A DNA stretch of 64,000 bases from Phallusia mammillata (taxonomy: Eukaryota; Chordata; Ascidiacea; Phlebobranchia; Ascidiidae), in contig QLIY01000050.1 in NCBI GenBank assembly GCA_003260075.1, positions 143,983-207,982 on the forward strand, read 5' to 3'. This document shows positions 36,601-48,800 of the stretch, in pieces (position 1 is the stretch's first letter; the number at the start of each line of letters is the position of its first letter). The notes beneath the pieces are model-generated. The model had not been told where the DNA came from. It did no database searches and saw nothing but the letters and a program-made list of their open reading frames with translations. The position numbers and the translations under genes are program-made.

Positions 36601-39600
36601 TACAATTGCGCTAAAACAATAATTAAGCCGGAAATAGCTGCGCAAACATTAAAACGCTTTGATGACTTCAACAGCAATTTTGGAAATACCTTACCCACAG
36701 TTATTGTAGATGTACTTAAAGCGTGAGTCGGCGATTCTGTAACTCAAGTTTAAAACGAGGCAATTGTACTTGAGGTAGTTGGCAGGGCGGCGCCGTCCTT
36801 GTGTTGATTTGTTGATTTCACTACCTACAAAGTGACTATTAACATAGGAATTTCGCAAGACACCTGTTTTACCTTATTTTGATGCAAGTCTTGGATCCCT
36901 GGAGCATTATACGTTATGTGCACCGCAAACTTTCACAGTACATTTATTCTTATTTTACGGCGCCGATAACATCGGGATTATCAAGTGGCAACAACTTCCC
37001 CTTTCTTGTCCGTATTTAAAGTTTACAAAGCCTGGGAAGTATCGGTTTTGTGGCTGGTTCGTGTGCCGATCGCCTGGCTTAAGCAGACAACAAACGTCGT
37101 CGGGAAGGTGGTTTCCACACGGGCGACGACAAGCCCTCATATCACATCAGTAATTACTTCCTATCGACAACTGCAGAGAAGGGTAGGCGCGTCGGCGGCG
37201 GCAGGGAGGCCAGAACTTGCAGTGCGCCTAATTAATTGTCTCATTTCAACGATAAGGCGATTAAGGAACTGGGCAAAGGCCAGACTGCGACACTTTGCTG
37301 TCGTCAACCCCCTTGTCTCAGACTTTGAAAGTTCGCGACATACAGGCCGAACCACATTAGGTCCTGGTTTTGATAACAACGAATCGATTTATGTTTTTCC
37401 AGACTGCTGCACAGTTATTCACATTCTACCTTTGTCTAGCGCTGCCCGCCAATCTAGAGGGATTGTAATGATTGAAACAGTGCTGAATTATGTTTTAAAC
37501 TGTCTGACCGTGGTATAGTTTCATGTTACAAATACGTAACCTACGGTCGCACATTTGCTCCCAGTAGATGCGTTGTATAAGCGACTCTCTGTTTATTAGA
37601 TAGCTGTCTGTTGGAACAAACCACAAGCCAAAAAACGATGCGTTAATCAAATTTGTAACGATCTACACCGATCGAAGAGTTCCAGCCCTCAGAATGCTGT
37701 TTATTTATTTAAAAGCAGGCAGGCGAATTTGAGGCCAGGGCAACCAACAAAGGACCCAGTTATGTAGCTTCGTATAGCATTTCAGCTGTGGGGCGCTCGA
37801 AGTGTCTAGAATCTAACTTTCATTTTTTCTCTTATAGGGTTGTGTTTAAGCTTAGTTTTAAGGTTGCCACATACTTGCCAACCGACGGGTGTAATAAGTG
37901 GTTATGACGTGGCGCCCGACTCTTGGAATTAGATAACAGATAACAGACGCCGATCAAAAAGGGCCAAGGCTTAATTCCTGTGCGACTGGCCATGGGCGTC
38001 AACATGTTTAAAGTGAAGAAACTCAGAGTAACAGGTAAGCTGAAATAGCTTTTTCAAATTGCTGCGCGAAGGATTCAACTCACTTATGTGCAAAAGCCTA
38101 TGAAATCGTATTTCACTTAATATTAAAATTTGAACGTGCATCCTGAACTGAAAAATGTCGGTGTTAATTAGCTTTGAAAACCTAAGCTGTATGTATGGCT
38201 TGCAGCTAAATTTTGCGATAAAAATCGGCTCAGTTTATAAAATGGCGGTTCTAGGCTATCAGCGCAAAATCTTAAGCAGGACTGATAACCCAAAATCGTG
38301 AAAAGAACTTCCTGATGCATTCAGACAACGGGCGGGCTTATCGCCAGAAAGGTGCAAGTCCATCAACGGCAACTCAAAAATATGTTGGTCAAGTTATTAT
38401 CACGACTAATTCTGGTGCAACGGGGAAACCGAACGCCGTGCAGACATTTTGGCTTGATCTTCAGAAACAGGACAAGGCGTTAATTACTCGCTATGCTATG
38501 CGATCTTGGTTGGCCCGTGAGCCGACGCCGTTCTGTAATCACCACCATTGATGCAGATGTAGACGCGGTTGTTATTGTACACCGAGATCTCGCATTAAAT
38601 TTCATTTTTGTTTTTCCCTTGGAGACTTGAGATATGAGTAGCTTGGTAGTTTCTCCGCATATCGATCATTTAAATTCTATTTCTTACCAAATGTAAATAT
38701 ACTCCTTTGTGCAGAAGCAAGCACGCAAGAATTGCCCTAATTCTTACCTTCGCTGGACTATTCGCGATTGAACAAAGATTTTGTCGTGTAGAGATCGATC
38801 TTTCGCACCCCAAGGCACTGATTGTCATCTTACATCCTTATCAGCCATGCTCGCTTTTGAAATTAGCGAATTGCGTATCTAATGCTGATCCGTCCGGTAT
38901 AATAAGTTCGTAATTGCCCTGCATTTCAGACTAAACGCTCACGCGTATTTGATTAGCCTGAAAAACAAATGTCAAAATTCAGGTTTGTCCACATTTTTTG
39001 AGCAGATCCATTGTTTGTTTATAAATCAAAATTAAGATTCTTTGTTTACGATACGTTTGTAAAATACTCTTCGGCCGTTTTTTTGCAAGTCCCAGTTAAA
39101 TTCAAAGCATATTTTTAACATTACCCTCGTTTGGAGTTTGGGCAAGTTTTTCTGAGACAAAAATTGTACTCGCCCAAATACCGATTCGCACGATTCTATT
39201 TGAATAAGGAACTGAAGATATTGAATTTTGCCATTGGTTGTTATTGAATGAATTGATTTCAATCAATTGTTTTTACTGCATTAAAAAGGGAAATAATCTT
39301 CAGTTTATGCTCTGGTATCGATGACTTTTGATCTATTGTAAAATCTTTAGTTTGAATCAACACACAAAAGTACAGCTGCTGTGGAAAGTTACCTCACCAG
39401 CCTGGCCACCTTTTTATATCTTGTTCCTAAAAGCGCATTCCAGCATGAGGAATTTGGCGACTCAAGGACGACATCAAAGTTGTTCTCTGGTCACGAATCA
39501 GCTTGGGTCTGGATGGAAGACTTTAAACGTCGCGTCGGCTGGCGAGGAAACCGACTTGTTGTTTGGTGCAACAGACCACAGGTGTTACTGGTCTTTATAC

Positions 39601-42600
39601 CCGGTGTGGAGTTGTTGTCAGTCGTGGCGGGTTCTGCTGTCTCCTGAGCTCGTGTGAGGATTTGGCATTGAAGGGGGGGGGGGGGGGGTTCTTTTATTCC
39701 CACAAGTTGTTCATTCATTGAAGCGTTGTGTAATCATACGTTGTTGTCCTATGGACTAAATAAGGATTGGGGAATTTCATATTTAAAAGGTACAAAATAA
39801 ACGCCACCTTGACAAATGAACATTCGTATTACCGCTGCACACTCAAAATATGACATACATAGTTTAATTTCTATAAAGATGAAACAAAACTGGTTACTCG
39901 AAACAGGGGGGGGGGTTTCTTTTATTCCCATAAGTTGTTCATTCATTGAAGCGTTGTGTAATCATGCGTTGTTGTCCTATGGACTAAATAGGGGCTGGGG
40001 AATTTTATCTTTGAAAGGTACAAAATAAACGCCACCTAGAAATTGACAAATGAACATTCGTACTACCGCTGCACATTCAAAATATGACATCCATAGTTTA
40101 ATTTCTATAAAGATGAAACAAAACTGGTTACTCGAAACATCATCCTTTACCTTCTTAGATTAGACCAGGATTTGGTCTTACAATTTTTTATTTTCATCCA
40201 ATAGATATCGCAACTTTAATCTTCACGATCCGACCATCGACAAAATGTGTAGCGTGAATTATTTGTTGTTGCCAACTTTATCAGGTGTAAACTGAGATCG
40301 TTTTCTGCGGCTAATAATCGAGAATTTACGCTTTCGCACACAAGGAGCACATGCATCCTTTTACGGCTTGCCCCAACCTGAAAATTCATCGATCAAAAAG
40401 CTGCTGGTGACCACTTTACACTCGTAGAAGTTCATTATAAACCGCTAGCAGTCATTTGTACACGTTGTAGTCGCAGACAAAAATTTTTCAATTCTGTGAA
40501 CAACAGTTGCAATTCCTACCAGGTGGTCCTTTCAACGCTTTCACTGTCGATGTCCATCAAAGTAGGCCAATTTCCGCGCCCTTCAATACAGACTATAGTG
40601 TCTGTATCTCCAAATTAGTATCTGTATTTTCTAGATTTTACAGAAAACGAAATGGATTTGCACATTTTCTTGAAAACTCTCGGTTCATTTCCTTGACATG
40701 GATTTTTTGTTTGCAATATATTTGCAAAAGGCTTTTTGTACACTTTAGATTTTTTGTTTTCAATATATTTGCGAAAGGCTTTTTGTACACTTTAGATGGT
40801 CGAGAGATAAAATAATGGAGGTGGAAACGTAACTTGGTTAATGCCATCAGATCATGGTGTTAGTAAAACATAAGGTTGTGAATGTATAAGACAGAGAATA
40901 TGTGACATGATTTTTTCCAGAACTTGTACCAGAGGTCTCAAACCAAAACAGAAAACACCGAAAAAATGTTAATACCCTTCTGGTCCTGTTGAAAAGAGAG
41001 CTACAAATAATTAGTTGGGTCCCAAAGATATAATATCGTAAAGGGCGGTATGGTCGAATTACCCGATTAGATTGTCATTTTCCATCCACCATGGCTTAGG
41101 ATGTCAAGATTATAATGCCGTAAAAAAAGCGATAAACCATAGTATTGATAAAATATACTCTTACAAAATTTGGTTAAAATTATTTTAGGTTCACTTAAGC
41201 CCCGAAAAGTTTGATTCCTATCAAGCTATATTGTTGTTATCTTAGTAGATAAGGTTTACTTTGCAAAAAGTGCAATGTTCACTATTAAGGAGCAAGTGTC
41301 TTGATATTCGTTTAAACGACGTTTAATAACATCGTTTTGTTTCAACTCGTTGTGTGTAAAAAAGGAGTAGCTTTTGGTATCGTTGTCCAAATTTAATGAT
41401 GGGGGGGGGGAACGTTTAATAACATCGTTTTGTGTAAAAAAGGAGTAGCTTTTGGTATCGTTGTCCAAATTTAATGATGAAAACAACGGCTCAAATAAAC
41501 GCAAAAAAGCAACATTCTTTATTGTTCAAACGTTTCGGCAAATGCTCATGCCATCATCAGTTACACCCGTTTATATCCACTTGAGTCACGTTAAAGTTAT
41601 TATCGTTTTTTTTTTCATATTTTGTTAAAACAGTTGCATGCAAGAGGGTACAGTATTTTTGTCGCATCACTGCTGGCAAAAATGTTGTGAACCTATACTA
41701 AATAGGGGCAGCATACCCACCAACCCATTCCTTGCGTCCTTTAGTACTGAAACAAACACCTTTGTCTACTGCACGACCCGAAGCGCGTAGATGGTCAGAC
41801 GGTGAATCAGTCACATGTGTTTGTTTGCGGCTGTTAACACCATCCCGGGTCTAAGTCTGCATCAAGGCCCGTCGTTTGCCAAAGAGACAAGAGCCAAGTG
41901 GAATTGCTATGCTGTGAATCACCGGGTTGTATCACGGCCCCAACGATATCCCTGAGATCTGGTTTTTAAACGCCCGTAATTACTCTACTGGTCCGTGGGT
42001 CAAAAGTGCACCTTAAAATATGTTTACGGAAGGTTAATCGCCTGGGTGCTTTGCAAATTGCCTTCAGCTGAATCACAGTGTAACTAAAATCCATTGGCAA
42101 AGAAAAAATAAACAATAATCATCCATTTTAGCATTTTTTGCATGCTACTGCCAAACGGTTTTAGCAAAATGCAGCATGGTAATGCGATTTAGCAATGGAA
42201 AGTATAGACATAACTTTAGGACAGTATATCGTCAAAAGTTAAACAAGATACGACGATAGTGAATGCCAAAACGTTTACCGACTGCTGGCGGATTTAGGAC
42301 CACCCTGTTGAAAATCGCCGTTGATCCAAAAATGCGAATTCATGCAAAGATCGGCCACTTTTCTAAGCTTAAATGCTGTGGTTAAGTATTTGCCAAAAAT
42401 TCAAAGCCGAATGTTTTTCACTCATGAAAGAAGGGAATATTAAAATGCAGGATAAGAATGTAAAAATGCCCATAGTTAGCGGTAAATGCGAAATAACCCC
42501 TGAACTTTGTTTACATTTACAAATCCTTGCTGCCTTTACCCGGCACTGCTTGCTCAAATTTTTTATCGTTTTCAATTTACTCATTGTCAAACGCAAGGCA

Positions 42601-45600
42601 ACTCAGACGAGGGTCGGATAAACTTTTGCTTATCAGCCGCCACAAGCCTTACGTCGTCAGGGCGAAGACCCGATGTTTACTCCTTCGGAAGCGGGAGCAG
42701 ATATTTAAGTTGTGTGTCACTGCTATTCATGAGAAGTATGTGGCGGGGGGCTTGACATAGGGAAAGTGCGGTGTCACGGTGTTAAGTTGCGTTGAAGCTG
42801 TTTGCCAGTTCCTTATCTGATTACGCCGGTCGCCTGAAAAGCCTTTGAAAGCTCATCGCCAGCTCTTCCATGGTTCTTTTGCCGATGAGCCCCTTTATGA
42901 CTTAAGTAGCCTGGTGTTGACAGTTAACTTGCTTTCAGTGTGCCGCGAGTCTCTGGTTTATTTATGAACATAGCCGAAATGTATCAGCAAATTTACTGCT
43001 TTTAAAATGTTAACTGACATTCACTTTAGGCAATCAAACCACTTCTTCTCAGCAGTAGAGCTGTGTACTGGTTACAAACATTTGAAACAATGTCTCCGTC
43101 CAACATTTTGTATTGATTTCTTTGATAGAATTGTCACATTTTTACGAACTCACATCATACTTCAGTAGTCACAATTTTTAGCTGATGAAACAGACCTTTT
43201 TAATTTCATTTAGTTTTGACTCTACATTATATTCACAGTATTTTGTTACCATAGTTTTAAATGTGTCTTGTTTTTTATTTCAGTGTTCTGCGCAAAGAAC
43301 ATCTGCAAGAGAGATTTCTTCCGTAAGTCTTGCTTGTTTCTATTTCAAAGCAAAGTTTGTGACTGTGTAGCATCCAAACAATCTCTAGAAAAAGCGCGAA
43401 ACCCAAATTCTACCCACTTGTCAGTGTTAATGATCCCTTGTGTGAAACGGCCCAAATTTGTTTTTGGGAATACAGTTGATCCCTAGATAAGGCGCTGCTT
43501 CTTGCGCTGATTACCGCAACTATTTCAGGATCATTACCTTATTTTTGTGCCTACTTAAAAGGATCGCCTTACTACGTATTCGCATATGATACATACGTGT
43601 TTGCATTGATTTACCAAAGTATGAAACCGATAATCATGCTTTTGGACTTACATACATTTGGCCAATCTATGTACTCAAAGAAGTCAATTTATGTTAAAAG
43701 TACTGGTATTAAGTTCACGAAAAGAAAAGGATGTAGTAATTAGCCAAGTTAATTTAATCATTCTACTTCCTATTTTGAATTGGTTTGTCTTAACTCATTT
43801 TATTTTTTCACTTCAGGTCTCCCAGACCCGTTTGCGAAGATTCTGGTTGAAGGATCCGGTCAGTGTCACGTGACAGGAACTTGCAAAGCCACGCTCGACC
43901 CAAAGTGGAACCAGCATTATGATCTGTAAGTTACGCATTTAAACTTTATTTTGAATTCCTTTTGCATCTTCTAATTTCTGATAATCAGGCCGTTCTGTAT
44001 TGCACTAATGATTCGACATTATTCTGTTTTATTTCAATTTCATTTCCATTCACTAAGAATGGAAAGTATTTTCCTATTACCAAAATTTGAGGATGAATAT
44101 CTTGGAATATTTCGACTAAAGGCATCTTCAGTTCCTATAAAAACCATAAGATACAACATCAATAAAATGGAATAAAAGTAAACAACAATACTCTTAGTTC
44201 ACATTTCCATTTAACATATCATAACAATAATAAACATATTTTTTTGTGGTATTCCTTGATTGCTGTTCCTGAAAACTTATAAACCGTTTACATTTTAGTG
44301 CGAGCAGTGGTTTTACAAAATGCATTCATTTTCTTTAAAATCACTTAAGGTAAAGTCGAGTACTCTTATTATATATTCTTTAATATGCCGCACGTGTCTC
44401 TTAACACGTTAGGTGCGGGGGGGGGGTTAAAATCACTTAAGGTAAAGTCGAGTACTCTTGTTATATATTCTTTAATATGCCGCACGTGTCTCTTAACACG
44501 TTAGGTGCAATATTCACGTACAAGTATTTGCGCATGCAGTTTACATAGTGTCGCTGCCATTGAATCGAATGTTTGCCTTGCCATTGTTCCAATTTGCACA
44601 TGAATATAACCTTGCGTACTGGAACACCACTATACTGCGTAACTAAACAATCCTGTAACATTTCTTGCTATTGGCAACTGTTGTCAAAGCCCAGGTACAA
44701 GGTTTACGCAAATAAACCCACAGACGCATTGTCTACGACGCAAAAATACTAAAATATGGCTTATTCCGAAGGCTCCTTTATAGCTTCTTACATTAGAACC
44801 AAAATAAACCTTGTACCTCGAATGCTGTAGGCTTAACGCCTCGCTGCATATCCAACGGTCGTTTTTGTTTGCTGACGCAACCAACCTACCACTGTTGCTA
44901 TCAAACACATAACAAAATATAGGACTCTAGCCTTGGTGCCTGACTCTATCCCTGCTAGCCCTGTAAAACACACAATATTGACTCAGTGAGCAGCGGGTTG
45001 GGTTTATTTCTAAGTCATTAACTAACTACGATCCAATGCTGCATATGTTTTCAATCGAACACCGTGTGTAGGTTTGGTGCGATGGCCTGCGAAAAAAAAA
45101 TTCCCGTGTTTTTAACGACCATTCAGGTTTATGGTTCGAAAACACACACGAATGTGTCGTAAGACGATAACGAGGTTACAACAACACTGTGTTATTTTCC
45201 AAACGTACGGATGATGCCGTTTAGGCGAAATGTTTATTCCCATTGCATAAAACTGATCAATTCTGTTTGGAACAAGGGATTTACCAACCATTGGTTTTAC
45301 TGTTCTGGAGTCAATAATACGAACCACAAACAATAAAAGCAGAAAAACAAATGAAATACAAACAAAGTTATAGTGCAATCATGTTATAAAGCAGCATATA
45401 TGCAACTTATTCATCGCTGTGTAATTTGCATCACTTCAGCTTAGTGTGCCGTCTTAAGGATATAAACTCAAAAACTTAAATATTTTACTTAGGTATGTTG
45501 GCAAGTCGGATTGTATCACAATCTCGGTGTGGAATCAGAGGAAAGTTCACAAGAAGAACGGCGCTGGATTCCTCGGTTGCATCAGGATCAGCTCGAACGC

Positions 45601-45755
45601 CATCAACCGACTGAAAGATACCGGATACCAGAGACTCGATTTATGCAAGCAAGCCCAAAATGACCCGGAGGGTGTGCGGGGTAAGACTGGTACTTTTTGT
45701 ATGATTAAGAAAATCAGATTTAAATACTTTTTGACATCAGCAAGCAAAAAAAAAA

Positions 45756-45834
<79 letters not shown>

Positions 45835-48800
45835 GCTAGACAAATTATGTGGCGAGTTTATTTTGAATTTATAAACCATTTTAATTGTGAAATGGTCTGT
45901 GTATAGTGTATTAAAAAATCACGAGTCATCAGAGACTTAGTACAAGAGATAGAGACAACAATCACATATAATAACAGACTGAAAACTTTGACAAGTCTGA
46001 AGTCATCCACCGTTTTTTATGTCTGTTTATTTTATACTTATCAGTATTCCAGTTTTGCATTCTTTGTTAAATTTGTATGTCCTGAAATCGTCACACTTTG
46101 GTCTTTTCCAGGTCAAATCGTTGTAAGTATAGAGAGTCGGGATCAGGATGAAAGAACTTCATCAAACCTTGTGATCGATGCAAGCTCCATCCTTCCTCCT
46201 CCCAACGAAAACGATCTTCCGGAGGGATGGGAGGCCAGAAGAACGAACGGGAGAATACAATATGTCAACCATTATGCAAGGTAAGACAATTACAACTGAA
46301 GATCAATGGAATTAAACGTTATAAATGAGTTTGAAAGGTACATTGGTTCAACGGTTCAACGGTATATTTTTCAAGGGTGCTTTAATTAAGTCAAGTTAAA
46401 TGCATGGCGAATACTGCTGAACAATGTGGGGCTTTGATGGGTCTTTAAAGGGTCTGTAAGGTAAAAGCCCAGTGCTGTGGACTACATAGATGCGAATAGT
46501 TATTTCAGGGGGGGGGGTATGGCGAATACTGCTGAACAATGTGGGGCTTTGATTGGTCTTTAAAGGGTCTGTAAGGGTAAAAGCCCAGTGCTGTGGACTA
46601 CATAGATGCGAATAGTTATTTCAGCTGCGCAGTTTTAAAACAAATTGAAATTCTTTTCTACTTGAATAAGGAAACTGAATCTTCACAGAACGACACAGTG
46701 GGAACGACCGAGCCAGCCTAGTGGGCGGCGCAACCGTCGACCGCTAAGCACCATAACCCCTCAAGAAACGTCAAGTCAGCGGCGGGGGGGGGGAGCGGAC
46801 AGCAAGCTCAAGTACGCCCACCGGAGGGCGCCATCAACAACAGCCAGCTTCCACACCTCCGCCAAGACTTAACGACGACCCTTCTCGCCACGAAAGCTTC
46901 ATGACTCGAAATCAATTGCACGGGACACCTTTACCTGAAGGATACGAGCAACGGACAACTCCGCAGGGCCAGGTGTATTTCCTACACACACAGACTGGAG
47001 TTTCGTCCTGGCATGACCCCAGGGTACCCCGGAACATGACCGATATTAACCCTGAGGACCTCGGCCCGCTCCCTGACGGTTGGGAGTCGCGATCGTCGGC
47101 CACCGGGCGGTTATATTACGTTGACCATTCGAGTAGAACAAGGGGGGGGGGGGGGGGGGGGGCAGACCCAAGGTTGGGAAGATATATGGGACAGTTACAG
47201 AACAGGGAGCAAAGTAATGGTAAGTAAACTAAGTGACGTTTTTGTAAAATATAAGTTCCTTTCTGTTTTTTGTTCTTTTTTGAGGGTTTGGCGTTAGGAG
47301 CGAAATGTAGGTTCTACAAGTTTACCGTGATTTTGTTGAAATTAGTAGTTACATTACTTTAGTGTTTTGTTCAACTCTTCGTCAGTTGGATATTTTCTGT
47401 GCTTTTATTTTCTGTCTCAAACAATGTACAATATGTTGTCCTTTATCTGAAGTTGTTTGTTGGCTATACAATAAACTTTAGTAGAAAATATTTACATTAC
47501 AACTGACGGAAATGTTTCAGTTCTGTTCGTATCGATGTGAAAAATAACAATTGCGTTCTGCATCCAGGTGAACCCCCAGCTCCAAGCGAGCCCCCGCACC
47601 ACCATCTACCCCGTTACAAACGCGACCTCGTCCATAAACTCAAGATTTTAAGAACAGAACTTCAATCACAACAACCTCAAACCGGTCACTGTCGTCTTGA
47701 AATAAAGAGATCTGAGGCCTTCGAACAATCCTACAGGTATGGATAGTTTGTTGTTTGTTATTTAGCAAGCCAGGGTTCTTTAAATTGCTGTCCACGTTTT
47801 GGGGGCATTGTGAGCAAATATGCACGACGGTTTCAAATATTTTCCTGAAGTTGGAGGTAGCCAAAGTTGATAGCGAAGCCAGAGTTGCAAACCGAATCGT
47901 TTATTAAAAGCCCGTTTGGCTCGAAGTTTGATTTACATGCCTACAAGAAAGCCTACAAAACGCTGTACAGAAACAGGCCTACAAAAAGACATACACTATG
48001 AATAGCCAATAGACAATGCCCCAAATACGACGTTTTAGGGCTGTTTGACATTAGGTTAAGTACAGCAACTGGCTAATTAGCTGAATTATGGTAAAAAATT
48101 ACTGACACACAGTGTGAAATCAGGCCTAAATCAAGCCCGTTTGTTAAAAATCACCGAACCTGGCCCGAAAAGCCTGACCCGACTTACAACTCTGAGCAAG
48201 TTAAGAAAAATATGCTACTGTTTAAATATTTTAGATCGCTTTCCAGGATAAGTATGCTTTAATACACGGCGCTTGTTGCTACGATGTCGGATCTTTACGT
48301 GTACTGAGTCAACGTATTGGTATTACATTTGCGTATAAGCCAACATATACTCACACAATACAGCTTGTTTAAAGACAACGATCTTATTGATCTGGCATAC
48401 TCATGCTAATTTCCATTATAATTGTATCAACAAAGCCAGCAATTACGTTCATTTGCCTGTGTGCCTTTCAAAGGCCTCTTGGAATATACCATGGGATCGT
48501 GTCATTATACCAATTAGTTATTTGATGCCTACTGGGAAATGGTTGAATTAAAACGGCAATGATGTAATATTGGCAATTTGGCGAGCAACGCCGCATCAAT
48601 GCCCCGGGCTTATTAACAAACGCTAGATTAGGTAATTACTGGGAACAAATAGCGGTCGTACTCTAGTCTAAGTCATATTTGCATTTACAAAAAAAACTAT
48701 GCCTAAAATCGTTAGACGGGATAAAGATTTATACTTGTTGTTACATGACCAGTTACCACCGTCCCCTATAATTTTCCTTTATGAAAACCATCGAAAAATG

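Larger units (their letters stand above)
38035..43283. other. SMURF intron 1, second part
   Basis: No further exon is supported. It includes poly-G joins with direct repeats at 39673-39688, 39906-39915 and 41401-41410, a 48-bp tandem repeat at about 40701-40797, and the spliced-leader-like 16-mer at 39193-39208. Confidence 0.5.

Noticed and set aside
36985..37518. 177-codon open frame in SMURF intron 1
   Set aside because: It starts at GTG, has no recognisable domain or splice context, and lies in CpG-rich DNA where long chance frames are expected.
45547..45879. Frames with long poly-Gly or poly-Pro (also at 55046-55332 and 63426-63897)
   Set aside because: They are translations of poly-G runs that are probably assembly or sequencing artefacts.
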